DNA from: Paguma larvata
Lineage: Eukaryota; Chordata; Mammalia; Carnivora; Viverridae
Length of the DNA: 64,000 bases
Assembly (NCBI GenBank): GCA_030068075.1
Contig: CM057839.1
Span: forward strand, 55,890,960-55,954,959
Reading direction: 5' to 3'
Part shown: positions 33,126 through 43,503 of the stretch, piece by piece
Layout: each line of letters opens with the position of its first letter
Position numbering within the stretch: the stretch's first letter is position 1
Program-made: the position numbers and the translations under genes
Notes under the pieces: generated by a model
What the model was told of the DNA's origin: nothing
Seen by the model: the letters and a program-made list of their open reading frames with translations, nothing else
Databases searched by the model: none

Positions 33126-33959
33126 TATAGTGCTAGGTTCAGGGAAAGCAATGTGATAAGACAGTATTTGATCACAGACTAAAAGGAAGTGAGATCAGGA
33201 GCCATGTGCATGTTGGAGTAGGACCCTTTAAGAGCAAGGAGCAGAAAGGAAGTGCAAAGACCCTGAGATGAGAGCATGCATGTTATGTGCAAAGAATGTT
33301 GTGGAATGTTAGAAGCAGGTGAAGGGAAGACCAGGTAGAAGTCTATTACAGTGACTCACTGCTGAGAGAGGACAGCAAGGCTGTGGACCAGGACAGTAGG
33401 GGTGGGGAGTGGAGCCAACTGAATGAGTCTATGGAGATCCTTGGATTTAGGGAGAGAAGGAGAAAGATGAGTCAAGGCTTTATATTCATGATTAACATAC
33501 AGAAGGACTAGGGATTGTACTAGATAAATCACAGCATGAAAGGAAAGCACACATTTAGATAAATAATAAACTAATTAGTGTTTTGTTTTGTTTTGCAAAA
33601 CTTGCATTTGTGATACTGGAAGGATTTGAGTAGAGGTAGTACATGGGGAAAATGTGTGTCTGAAATCAAGGAGAGAAGTGGTGCTGAAGATACCAGATGT
33701 GAGAGTATTGGTAGCTGACACCATAGATACGGACAGGTTGGCTTAAGGAAAATGTGTTGGGGGATAAAAAAAAAGGCAGCAAGGACAGAAATATAGATCA
33801 CACTGCATTTAGAGAGGGTCAGACAGAGAACAGTTTTGTGATTAGGTAGAGAAGTGACCCAAATAGTCATTTTCTCTTCGCTCTTACCATCCTTTCCACC
33901 AACACAATGATTAAAGTGTGCTCCTTTGCCTAAGCCAGTGATTGTTAGCAGGCATAACG

Positions 33960-34182
33960 AATACCACATCTGAGCACAAGCTTTAATTAATGTTCATGGA
34001 ATGGCTGTTTCTTTTGTTTTTGTCTCCCACTATGAGGACAGCATGGACCAGATGGTAGCTAATCATCATGTGTCCTACCCTGCAACCCTTATGTAATGTG
34101 AACAAGAAATAAATATGTTTTATAAGCCATTGATTTCGGAAGTTGGTTGTTGGTGTAGTCAAAGCTGACCAATACTGTGATA
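33960..34182 (+). mobile_element. Probable old MaLR-type LTR 3' part
   Basis: An AGCATGGACCAGATGGTAGC block, AAGAAATAAATATGTTTTAT, AAGCCATTGATTTCGGAAG, and CTGACCAATACTGTG resemble the 3' end of old MaLR LTRs (AATAAA...GCCACTGAGATTT...GACTAATAC). Confidence 0.45.
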
Positions 34183-34655
34183 TTAAGGGAGTTGTTGTGG
34201 GGAGGGAGACAGCAAGATAGCATGGGGAAGGAGGGGACTGTCGCATAGCAAAGATGTCATAGATTATGGGAATTGAAGGAAGGTGTTGAATATGGTATGC
34301 TCCAAACATATGAGTACTACAAGATGCCTGATATATAACCAGGATGACGGCTGACCTTGGCTAATGAAATTTATTTAGGACACATCCCCTCTTGGGAATC
34401 TGATCTCTCCCTTTTACTTTCCCACCCTTCTGTCTCCTGGTAGCCCTCAGAAACAGAACCAGCTATTCTTTGTATTAGGGTCTTCTGTGGATCCAAGGGA
34501 CTTGGAGCCTAAATGATATTCAGATTCCGTGAAAGACAGTGGGTGGGTACTGGTGCCTTTAATCACATAGCATCCTACCCAGAAGGATGTTCTTCTCTTG
34601 GTAGAATTCCTGATTACTTATTATTAGTTATTCTTTTGTCTATATATATTTAATA
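34183..34655. other. Single-copy stretch, no feature seen
   Basis: Nothing recognised apart from a possible fading extension of the LTR relic. Confidence 0.35.
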
Positions 34656-34761
34656 TAAACCGTATATATTTTATCTAACTACTTGTAATGAAATGAGTGC
34701 TTGAAAACTAAACCATATATATTTTATCTAACCACTCATAATGAAATAAGTGCTTGCAAAC
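34656..34761. repeat. Tandem duplication of a 53-base unit
   Basis: Units 34656-34708 and 34709-34761 both run TAAACC, ATATATTTTATCTAAC, AATGAAAT, AGTGCTTG, with a handful of substitutions and no evident indel. Confidence 0.9.
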
Positions 34762-34844
34762 TTTCAGCTGGGCTTGCTATCTTGAGGGTCAATGCCTTGT
34801 AACTATCTACAGAGGACAGTGTTTGCAGAATTAAGCTTTGGGGT

Positions 34845-35080
34845 TATATTGAGGCTCAGCAGATTCCTAGATTTGTGAACTTGGCGATGTTATTTGACTC
34901 TGTATTTTATTTTACTTTGTTTTTAATGATGAAAAGTAATAACATATTTTGCATAGCATTTGATAATAGTTAAATCAAAAATTCCTTAAGAGGCATTTAG
35001 CACAGTGGTTGGTACATGGTTAGCCCTTAATAAATAACCCTTAGCTATTACTATACTGGTAATGCTATTATTATTTACTG
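34845..35080 (+). mobile_element. MIR SINE relic
   Basis: A TTGTGAACTTGGCGATGTTA block (degenerate TGTGACCTTGGGCAAGT), then GGCATTTAGCACAGTGGTTG, GTACATGGTTAGCCCTTAAT and AAATAACCC. This is the MIR sense 3' part, with a loose middle. Confidence 0.55.
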
Positions 35081-35420
35081 CCCTGTTTCTTAAATTTACT
35101 TTTTTGCATATGTAGCGGAAGTCCCATCTTGTCTCTAAATTGGGATTTAGCTGTGTTTGGATATGAACTATCAGGGCTGCTGCCAGGAGTCAATGTGAAT
35201 AAGGATTTTTAGATGAAAGGAGAATGAGAGTGTATATTCCTGTAATGGCAAATGGGTAAAAGAAAATATCTTGGCATCTCTTCACTGAAAGTGTTTTTTC
35301 ATCATGGCCCAGCCTGGCCAAGTCCAGCTGATGCAATTCTAAGAACTGAAGACTGACTTCTAGAGAGAAGTGGTTATATTCTAAATCAGTGTAGCTTCTC
35401 ATGAGGTACTATTCTTTCAG

Positions 35421-35742
35421 GGGATCCTTCTGGACAGCAACAGGGTGCAGAAACAGTGTTCACTCAAGAATCTGACCCCTGTCATGGAAGAGACTTTCTC
35501 TGTCCTTCTATCTGGAACAGCAGCTCCAACCCAGAGAATGCTCTGCTAGTGACTCCACACCGACACCTCAAAGCACTTGGGCAGCTTGTAAAGACAGCAT
35601 CCTTGCCACAAATGCCAGCCTCCTCAGTGTGACTATGACTTCAGAGGTAAGTCTTGTTTCACCTGGGTTCTCAGGCAATCAACACCAGTAATGAGGAGAC
35701 TCCAGTAGAAGAGTATGAAAGGGTCCTCAGAGACAAATATAG
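35421..35742 (+). other. Candidate non-coding exon with two alternative donors
   Basis: A pyrimidine-rich CTATTCTTTCAG ends at 35420, a plausible acceptor. TCAGAG/GTAAGTCTTG (donor after 35646) and ATATAG/GTAAGTCTTA (donor after 35742) both match the donor consensus. The segment is free of recognisable repeats and higher in G+C than its surroundings. Stops occur in the frame followed, so it would be untranslated or lncRNA sequence. Signals only, with no homology support. Confidence 0.2.
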
Positions 35743-35859
35743 GTAAGTCTTATGAATTAACCACATTATACTTCCTATCTGGTGTGGCCTAAGGCTGTAT
35801 AGGACTCAGGTTTGGATCCAAGTAATTGAAGAGAGGGGTGATCTTAAAAACACAACTGT

Positions 35860-36091
35860 GGGGCGCCTGGGTGGCTCAGTCGGTTGAGCGTCCGACTTTG
35901 GCTCAGGTCATGATCTTGCGGTCCGTGAGTTCGAGCCCCATGTTGGGCTCTGTGCTGACAGCTCAGAGCCTGGAGCCTGCTTCGGAGTCTGTGTCTCCCT
36001 CTCTCTCTCTTTGCCCCTCCCCGACTCATGCTCTGTCTCTCTCTGTCTCAAAAATAAATAAACATTAAAAAATTTTTTAAAAAAGTTAAAA
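35860..36091 (+). mobile_element. Young, nearly consensus carnivore SINE
   Basis: The best-preserved copy. GGGGCGCCTGGGTGGCTCAG head with a Pol III A box (TGGCTCAGTCGG, 35872-35883) and B box (GAGTTCGAGCC, 35927-35937). Then CAGAGCCTGGAGCCTGCTTC, CT-rich arm, AAAAATAAATAAACATT and a mixed A/T tail. The 14-base target duplication AAAAACACAACTGT (35846-35859, 36092-36105) is perfect, which indicates a recent insertion. It is a transposon, not a tRNA gene. Confidence 0.97.
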
Positions 36092-36105
36092 AAAAACACA
36101 ACTGT

Positions 36106-36530
36106 ATTGCCTCCTGGTAGATTGGTTGAGTTCCCAGTATCTCAAAATTCCCTTCACTTCTTTCAGTGTATGTGTGATATTTCATGTAATGGTTATATCT
36201 CTTTATTTCTGGAATTAAAAATACATGTTCCATAGGGGAGAAACTCATAACTTTTATTAGAAGTAGCATTTAGTGTGTGATGATGACAAAAGATTTCCAA
36301 AAGGTGGCAAGTATGAGAAGTGAGAATATACATATTTGGTACATGAAGTAGGTTGGGAAATGACTGATAGTGGGCATGGGAAGATGAGAAAGTTACAGAA
36401 CAAAAGTTGAAGCCATGAAGACAAATTCTCTCAACTTCACAGCTCTGTTCAAACTCTGAAGTAGGAATATTCATTCCAGTGCATAGGCACTAGAGAATCT
36501 GTCTTTTATTCAAGTGTTAAGCATTTCTAA

Positions 36531-36533
<3 letters not shown>
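36106..36533. other. Single-copy stretch, no feature seen
   Basis: A 93-codon minus-strand frame (36193-36474) matches nothing I recognise. Confidence 0.4.

Positions 36534-36577
<44 letters not shown>
36534..36577. repeat. (GT)22 microsatellite
   Basis: An uninterrupted 44-base GT run. Confidence 0.97.
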
Positions 36578-36579
<2 letters not shown>

Positions 36580-38944
36580 AATAACACAACTAGCTGATGT
36601 AATAGATAATCCTTGGGGTTAAAATTGTTCAGCATAAAGTGTGGGAGGATAGGGATACTGGGCTGGATCCAGCCATGTTTAGCTTGTGACTTGGAAGTTC
36701 CCCTGTGTGGTGGTTATAGAGATGCAGCATTCAGATCCCTGTTCAAAGGACTTACTGCTCCAGCTATTGGAATGCCTTCAGATGTCATGCTCTTTAGGGA
36801 TAGTCTCAGCTTAAGACAGCTGCCTGACCCAGTGTCATTTTCTAGAGTGGCCCACATTTAGAAAATTGCTGAAGTAAATATACTAACCATTTCTGTTCAA
36901 CATTAGCTGGCTCTCTTGGACTGTGTTAGCTCTTGAAATCCTGTGAGGTGAGCCACAACTGTCATCAGGCCTGCTTCGTAGCTCTACTTATCCCCCTACC
37001 CACTCCTGCTTTCCCCCTACCCTCCACAGGTATTGGTCCCTAGTCATTTCCTAATGTACATGTAGCTCAGAATCTGCTTGCTATAGATCCCAACCTGGGA
37101 AATTCTGAGAATTGGCTTGCAGCCTGCAGAGGAAAAACAAAGGAGGTCACCCATAGAAGGTTTTATTTGAAAGGGACACACGTCTCTTCCACTGATAACA
37201 TTAACTAGAACTCTATCACTTGGTCGCTTCCCCCATCTCTTCATTCTATGAAGAACCAAAGAAACCCACAAATATTGGAGATCTTAACCAAGGTGGTACA
37301 ATTCATTCTATAATTCAGATCATTGGATTCCTTGCCCATCTGAAGAAGTAGTATGGTTTTATTCTTCCCTAGAGAGAAGCAGAACTATTAACTGTCTGTC
37401 TCTTTTGTCTTTGTTTCAAGAAAGTTCAGACACATTCAGAAATAAATTATAGCAAGTGTGTAATCCCTTACAGAATACATTTCTTTATTTTGTTTTCCAC
37501 TGTGTCATGACCTGTTCTTCTAATTTATCTTTGCCCTGAACTGTTTTTTTCCCTTTTTCAGTTATATTTTATTATGTTATTGTGTTTCTGTTGCAAATCA
37601 CCTCAAATTCTTTTTTTAGAACGAGTCAGGGTATATGTAAATAAGTGAATAAATAAATACATAGAAGCATGGTTCAGTATTCTTTATACCAGAGCATCCT
37701 ATTACAAACCCTTCCATTACAGTTGGGCATCATTATAGGAACATTTCCATCTCATTATAAAATGAATTGACTAAACATACAGAAGGTCTGCTTTGAATAA
37801 ACATTATGTGCAAGGCACCTGTTAAATAGCTAGTGTCTATTAGAACTTCTCATTTCCAGCCGGGAAATGGCAATGCAATTTGTGAGTTGGGATTCATTCG
37901 TAAAATTTTCCTTAGGAGTGAGTACCTATCTGGCACATAAAGTTTAATCATCCTCTAAGGAACTTTATGTTTTTGGTGGCTACTCCTGTTATGTTACAAT
38001 CCTCCATTTTATGGTTGACAATACTTGGATTTAGAGAGGTTGTTGCTCATCACTCCACACCTAGGGAGCAGTAGCATTGTCCTTGTGGGTTATTTTTTTT
38101 TTCATTAAACTCTGTCTAATTTAGGAAAAAACAAACAAAAATCAGGCTCAATGTAGGATTTCAGTGCCATTTTAAAAAATGTGGTAGCCATTGTCTGTGG
38201 ATTCCCATTCTAGCATGTTTTGATATATTATCCATCATTCAGGCTTTTCTCTTGAATTGTGTGCTCTGGCATCTAAAACATTTATGACTATGGCTCCTTC
38301 TCTCTTCTCTTCGCGTTGTCCTATAAACATTCTTTCCTCAAACTTCTCCCCTGCTTTGCCCTCTCTAGTGATGACTTCAAGCCCACACACTGTGAGGTTT
38401 TGTTTTTTTTTTTTTTTTATGTGTGCTGCCCAGTGATAAGAGCCCCAAAAGTATCTTAGAGGGCCCTAAAAAAGGTACAGAACATTCTGCAGCTAACCCC
38501 AAGCTTGTGGTTCAGAGATCTTCTCCAAGGTGGACTGTTCCCTGACCAGCCTGTGGTGTTTAATGCTTCCCTATCTTTCAGGGGCAGCATGTATTTCCCT
38601 GGAATTTGGTTTTTGGGCTTTTTAGTTGGTGGTTTTGTTTTTTTTAATCATTATATTTAAAACCATATACCTGGGAGACCTCAAACTCTAGCTGGGCACT
38701 GGAAGAGGTGATATGTAGATTTAAACTCCCAGTAGAGGGAGTTCAGCTCTGGAGTCCACTGAGAAGTCATTTCTGTGGGGTGATTTATAGCTTTCTAAAA
38801 CTATCATCATGCACTGGTGTATCAGCCCTACCTGCCTGTCACATATAGCCCACTTATTCCATGTGATGCAGATGCTGTTCTCAACATTATAGCTATGGTT
38901 GCAGTTCCCTAAGTAATTTTTTCCCATTGAAACAAATATTGGTT
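36578..38944. other. Repeat-poor single-copy stretch of 2.4 kb
   Basis: No firm repeat apart from a T run (38403-38418) and a faint MIR/L2-like block near 37780-37830. No open frame beyond about 82 codons. The largest such stretch in the left two thirds of the window. Confidence 0.4.
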
Positions 38945-39130
38945 CCTTTATTCAAAAATAAATGAGTATTTATTCAACAAATGTTTTTTGAGGATCTACT
39001 AAGAGTCAAGTGGTTGAATATAAACTCCATGATGGCAGGGGCCCTGCCGGTTTATTATGGCTACCTCCCCAAAGCTTAATCCAGTGAGTATCACTGAATC
39101 AGTGTTTAGTAAATTTAATATAGTACTGGT
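38945..39130 (+). mobile_element. L2 LINE 3'-end relic
   Basis: ATAAACTCCATGATGGCAGG then GGCCCTGCCG, a CCAGTGAGTATCACTGAATC block, and GTGTTTAGTAAATTTAAT resemble the L2 sense 3' end (AAGCTCCATGAGGGCAGGGAC...AATAAATATTTG). The first 65 bases (GTATTTATTCAACAAATG) look like antisense L2, so two pieces may abut. Confidence 0.55.
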
Positions 39131-39435
39131 TGTGGCAGAGACTATTAGTTACCTATACCAGCATCCCTTCTCTCCTTCCTTCTTAGCTATCAGAAGTCTG
39201 ACTTTGAGCTAATAACACTATCACTTAACCTTTATCACAGCTAGTATTGATCTTGTGGTTTTGTTCAAGCCTGTGGCATTCAGAATACTTGTAGTACCAG
39301 GGCAGAGAAACAGCTCAAAGGGAGTTGGCTTGGCTGTAGGGTTCTGTTTACCCATTCCTTTACCCCTTCTTCTAGTTTGTAACATAGGGTTTTCCCACTG
39401 TTGTGACTGAGGAGTAATTTACCTGGATAAATCTT
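39131..39435. other. Single-copy stretch, no feature seen
   Basis: No open frame or recognised repeat. Confidence 0.4.
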
Positions 39436-39530
39436 AGGTAGGTTAATGGAATTTTAGGTAGGTTAATGGAATTTTACATGTACATAAATCTTATATAGGT
39501 AAATGAAATTTTACATGTACATATACTTAT
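39436..39530. repeat. Short tandem array, 20-base unit, with a nested higher-order copy
   Basis: AGGTAGGTTAATGGAATTTT occurs at 39436-39455 and again at 39456-39475. A third, diverged form with its 3' flank (GGTAAATGAAATTTTACATG, around 39499) repeats GGTTAATGGAATTTTACATG. Confidence 0.88.
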
Positions 39531-39536
39531 GAAACG

Positions 39537-40345
39537 ATTGCCCAGATTAAAATGTAAAATATTCCCAGAACCCCAGAAAGCTTCTTTGAGACCATCCCAG
39601 TCAATAAACTTCCCAGACATAATCACTATCAGCATAGATTAGTTTTGCCAAATTTTGAATTTCACGTAAGTGGAATCACATCGTCAACAGACACGGTCCC
39701 ATCAAAAGATAGTAACTGCACCAGTAATTATAACAGAAAAAAATTAACATAATGAATTTTTACTGATTAAAAGGTAGATAACCACTAAAATTGGTAAAAA
39801 AAAAAAAAAGACTTTTAATAATACAAAATATGAAATACCAGTACAAAAAGAGCAAATATAGGTGGCAACTATTGCTTTAGGGGCTTAGAATGACCAAGAC
39901 AGACACTAGAAGTTTAAAGAAGGCTCCACCCTTGCCCGTGAGACTTGGACCTGGAGAGGCTCTCACTCCTGGTGGAAGTTATTGTCCACCTGCTAGTAGA
40001 GGACACAGGCCTGTGTGGGTCTGTGAGGGCTACCAGTGTGAATGCTACCAGGCTACCCCCATGCCATCTGCCAGCTACCAGGCATGTTCAAAACAATATT
40101 CTGGAACTAGGAAGTGAAACTCCTTCTCTCTGCCACATACCTGCAGTATTCCCACAGAGCCATTTACCTATAAGGCCAACACTGAATGAACTGGCAAAGG
40201 GGACTATCAGTAGGGTTAAGCACCACTCTCACAAAGCTGATTTGAAGCTGAGAGGCAATACATTGACAACCGCCACATATAACATATGATCTTTTGTGTT
40301 TGTCTTCTTTCATTCATAATTATATGCATCCTGGATTTGACAGCT
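39537..40345 (-). mobile_element. Old L1 3'-UTR, minus strand, interrupted by an unidentified insert
   Basis: Left part: GATTGCCCAGATTAAAATG, ACCCCAGAAAGCTTC, a CATAGATTAGTTTTGCC block, and GTAAGTGGAATCACAT. Right part resumes near 40275: TATGATCTTTTGTGTTTGTC then TTCTTTCATTCATAATTAT. In the L1 consensus these halves are adjacent, so about 590 bases between them are an insertion. Confidence 0.6.
39681..40274. other. Unidentified 0.6 kb insertion inside the L1
   Basis: Left half is A-rich with a 14-base A run (39796-39809). Right half (39890-40274) has higher G+C and two overlapping plus-strand frames (75 and 114 codons) without a recognisable domain. No long target duplication is visible (only CACAT near both edges). 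It could be an LTR, a processed transcript or a lineage-specific repeat. Confidence 0.45.
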
Positions 40346-40402
40346 TAAGCCCTCACAGCCCTCCAAAAACATGATGGAGCCTTAAGAATGGAAGCCATGT
40401 CA

Positions 40403-40620
40403 GGGCGCCTGGGTGGCTAAGTCAGTTAAGCACCCGACTTCATCTCAGGTCATGATCTTACAGTCTGTGGGTTTGAGCCCCATGTCAGGCTCTGTGCTGA
40501 TGGCTCAGAGCCTGAAGCCTGCTTCAGGTTCTGTGTCTCCCTCTCTCTCTGCCCTTCCCCTGCTCACACTCTGTCTTTATGTCTCTCAAAAATAAATAAA
40601 TGTTAAAAAAAATAAAGAGA
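40403..40620 (+). mobile_element. Carnivore tRNA-derived SINE
   Basis: GGGCGCCTGGGTGGCTAAG head, CATCTCAGGTCATGATCTTA, GCTCAGAGCCTGAAGCCTGC, CT arm, AAATAAATAAATGTT. The duplication AAGAATGGAAGC lies at 40384-40395 and 40621-40632, possibly longer with mismatches. Confidence 0.94.
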
Positions 40621-40632
40621 AAGAATGGAAGC

Positions 40633-41469
40633 TATTTAGTAGGATGGTGAACATGTTTAGAAGCCCGAGTCTCTTAGGACAGCTGTATAGCTGCCACACC
40701 AATCTGGGATTTCTCAAATTTGATTACAGTATTTTTTAATGTTTGAGGGAAAGAATACTTTCCCTTTTTCAAACCATGTGATATTTTCCCCGTGATACGT
40801 ATGGTACAATTAAATGGTAACTAATACACCTGCCTCAAACTGTTCACAATCAGGCCATGAGAGATCATCATGTAAACAATACCATTATCAACATGCGAAA
40901 GTTAAGTGTTAAAACTAGAATTCGTTCTTTTCTTTGCGCCAAGGCCCCATGCTAGATACTTGGGATACTGGGGTTATTCAAATCATTCTATCATTTCATT
41001 TTGTGTCCAAGTGTCCTATCTGACATTACAGATAAACTTGGGGTCTAGGTTTTGTGACTTTTAGTGCTTTATTATTTAATAACCCAAATGTCAGCTCTGA
41101 TAACCTCACCTCTAAAGAGCTAAATAAGGTTTCCTAAATACACAGTTTTGCCCTCTCCCTGTTCCCCTCACAGTCTAAAACATTCCCTACAATTTCTTTC
41201 AGTTTAACAGTTGGTGATGGAGAAAGGGGAAGGTGGCTGTGTGACATGTTTAACTTCTTATAATTACCTCTGGTTAGAAACTGCTTCTTCAAGTCTTGGA
41301 TCAGTCCTCTGTCTTATGAGTCATATACTAATTTTCATACTGTATCAGCTCAGCTATGAAACTCAGAACATTTATCAATTTCTATAAAACTACCCACTCA
41401 CACAAATCAGTATTAATGTGTAATAGTTTTTACTGAAGCGTAATCAAACAGTAGCCCGAGTAATCACTA
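40633..41469. other. Single-copy stretch, no feature seen
   Basis: No open frame or recognised repeat. Confidence 0.4.
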
Positions 41470-41776
41470 TTTTCTTAAACTTTTTCTTTTATTAAGTCTT
41501 TTGAAAATATATATTTAGATGATTCTAAACAATGTCCAAGTGAGAAATGGTAAATAGATGATCCAATTTTCTATTGGGTTGCTGGTCTTTATTGATTGGT
41601 AGAAGCTCTTAACATGTTAAGTGAGCCCTTTGTGATAAGGTTACAAATATGTTTTCTCAATTTGTCTTTTTCCTTTTGGCTTTTCTTCTAGCGAGTAAAT
41701 GAATATTTTTAAATTTTTTTGGTCACCCTTTTCAATCTTTTATTTTCTTTAAAGTCTTAAGAATGTTGTATATTTT
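41470..41776 (-). mobile_element. Probable old L1 ORF2 fragment, minus strand
   Basis: An ATTGATTGGTAGAAGCTCTT block followed by TGTGATAAGG and AATATGTTTTCTCAATTTGTC is a degenerate antisense L1 ORF2 signature (AGTTCTTTATATATTCTGG...CAGATAT...AAATATTTTCTCCCA). Weak match. Confidence 0.4.
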
Positions 41777-41978
41777 TAAGTTTTATTTATTTATTTTGGG
41801 AGAGAGAATATGTGCTTGTGCAGGAGGTAGGGAGAGGCAGAGAGAGAGAGAATCCAAGCAGGCTCTGCACTGTCAGCACAGAGCCCATCGAGGGGCTCCA
41901 ACCCACGAACAGTGAGATCATGATCTGAGCTAAAACCAAGAGTCAGATGCTTAACCAACCGAGCCACCCAAGTGCCCC
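41777..41978 (-). mobile_element. Carnivore tRNA-derived SINE
   Basis: TTTTATTTATTTATTTTGGG tail, GA-rich arm, CCAAGCAGGCTCTGCACTGT, and ACCGAGCCACCCAAGTGCCCC head. First of three SINEs within 1.1 kb. Confidence 0.92.
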
Positions 41979-42113
41979 TGACATAGAATAGTGTATTTAA
42001 ATTAGAAAGAGATAATGTTATATAATGAATATTAAGTTTCACATGTTTAAATAACTGATAGGACTAATTCTTTTCGTTACTCTTATTTTTCATAATGTTT
42101 CTATTCTCAGCTT

Positions 42114-42330
42114 CTTGGGGCCTGAGAGGCTCAGTCGGTTAAACGTCTGATATCAGCTCAGGTCATGACCTCATGGTTCGTGAGTTCTAGCCCCATGTCA
42201 GGCTCTGTGCTGACAGCCTGGAGCCTGCTTGGGATTCTGTGTTTCCCTCTCTCTCTGTCCCTCCCCTGCTTGTGCTGTCTCTCTCTCTCTCTCAAAAATA
42301 AATAAAACATAAACAAAAAATCAAAGTCTA
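42114..42330 (+). mobile_element. Carnivore tRNA-derived SINE
   Basis: TTGGGGCCTGAGAGGCTCAG head, ATCAGCTCAGGTCATGACCT, CAGCCTGGAGCCTGCTTGGG, (CT)n arm, AAAAATAAATAAAACAT. A short duplication CTCAGCTT flanks it (42106-42113, 42331-42338). Confidence 0.93.
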
Positions 42331-42379
42331 CTCAGCTTGATATTTTCATATGATATTATAATTACCATATCTAGTGCAA

Positions 42380-42640
42380 GAACAAAATCCTGTGAGTATT
42401 TTTATTGGAATCATGTTGGAGCTATAGGTTCACTTTGCAGAATTTAAACACTTTTGATACCAAGTCTTCCTAAATTGCACATCATGGCTTTCTATTTTTT
42501 GTGACTTTTGTTGTCCTTCAGGAACATTTTATACTTTTGTTTCTGTAGGTCTTAATATATTTCTTGTTTTTCAGTTGATTCTCTCGAGTATCTCAGTATA
42601 TTTCGTACTATTACTCTAATAGTAATTTTGCATCCTCTTT
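42380..42640 (-). mobile_element. Old L1 ORF2 fragment, minus strand
   Basis: GGAATCATGTTGGAGCTATA, ACCAAGTCTTCCTAAATTG, and GTAGGTCTTAATATATTTCT resemble antisense ORF2 between the reverse-transcriptase and C-terminal regions. Degenerate. Confidence 0.45.
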
Positions 42641-42654
42641 TAAATATCCAGCCC

Positions 42655-42867
42655 CAGACACGCCTGGGTGGCTTAGTCCATCAAGCATCCAACGTAAGCT
42701 TCCATCATGATCTCACAGTCTGTGAGTTGGAGCCCAACATCTGGCTCTGCACTGACACCTCAGAGCCTGGAGTCTGCTTGAGATTCTGTGTCTCCCTTGC
42801 TCTCTGCCCCTACCCCACTTGCTCACTTGTTCTCTCAAAAATTAGACCTTAAAAAAAATTTTAAAGA
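42655..42867 (+). mobile_element. Carnivore tRNA-derived SINE
   Basis: ACGCCTGGGTGGCTTAGTCC head, TCCATCATGATCTCACAGTC, CTCAGAGCCTGGAGTCTGCT, and a shortened CT arm. The A/T tail is decayed. Confidence 0.92.
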
Positions 42868-42884
42868 GTTGATATTGAAAAGCT

Positions 42885-43190
42885 CTGCACTGCACCATAT
42901 TGCCTTCCATTCATACCAGCTTTCTTTTGTTCTTCAAATATACCAAACTTCTCCCTTCTAGGGGCCTCAGAATACTTGTGTTGTCTCCAGATTTTTACCT
43001 AGCTTTCTCTTTTTTGTCATTCAGGTAGCAGCTTAAATATCTCCTATACAATCTTCCTTGACCGACAGTCAAAAAAGTTTCTTTACAGAACTTACCATTT
43101 CTAGTAGTTTAAAAATAGATTTGATGGGAATGACTTTTTCTGTTGTTATTTACTAGTAAATCTCTAATGCCCTGCTGAGCTTCATTCTGC
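42885..43190 (+). mobile_element. L2 LINE relic, plus strand
   Basis: CACCATATTGCCTTCCATTC, TTGTTCTTCAAATATACCAA, ACTTCTCCCTTCTAGGGGCC, CATTCAGGTAGCAGCTTAAA, then TCTTCCTTGACCGACAGTC. Order and landmarks (TTCAGGTCTCAGCTCAAATG...CCTTCCCTGACC) are those of L2. Confidence 0.75.
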
Positions 43191-43503
43191 ACAACGGCTT
43201 CTCAAGGTCACTGGGAAGGTACACTCTGGATGCCTCTTGGTGGACATAACTCTGCCTTAAATACAGCTTCCTTTTCCAAAGGTTTTCTTAAAGGCACAAA
43301 TCTTTATTGCCCCTTCATGGATCATGTATCCACTCCCTGACCAGCCACCACATAGCCGAGAATAAATGTGGAACTCTGACTGGCCAGGCTTTGTTCCTTT
43401 GGTGGCCAGAGTGCCTATTTCCGAAGTTGCTGCAATTTGGGTTGGGAAGCAATGTATGGACAGGCGGAAAAGTAGCTACGAATTCCCCCACAAACACTTA
43501 TTT
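43191..43503. other. Single-copy stretch before the L1 mini-insertion
   Basis: A 94-codon plus frame (43307-43591) runs into the insertion and is not credible as a gene. Confidence 0.4.

Larger units (their letters stand above)
32550..33860 (-). mobile_element. L2 LINE relic, minus strand, split by two SINEs
   Basis: Antisense L2 landmarks: TTCATTTAACAAATAATGTC, CCAGCACCATTCTGGGGGCTG, and TCCCTGACCCTCGGGAATGG. After the SINE pair come GAAGTGCAAAGACCCTGAGA, AGAAGTCTATTACAGTGA, and TGGACCAGGACAGTAGGGGT. The 132-codon minus-strand frame at 33571-33969 overlaps the less certain right end and is not a gene. L2 predates the carnivore SINEs, which fits the nesting. Confidence 0.7.

Noticed and set aside
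33571..33969. 132-codon minus-strand frame
   Set aside because: Overlaps the end of an L2 relic, has no coding signature and no family match.
35872..35937. Pol III A and B boxes as a tRNA gene
   Set aside because: The cloverleaf is not intact and the boxes belong to a tRNA-derived SINE head.
35826..36068. 80-codon frame starting before the SINE
   Set aside because: Almost entirely translated SINE sequence. Similar frames occur in most SINE copies here.
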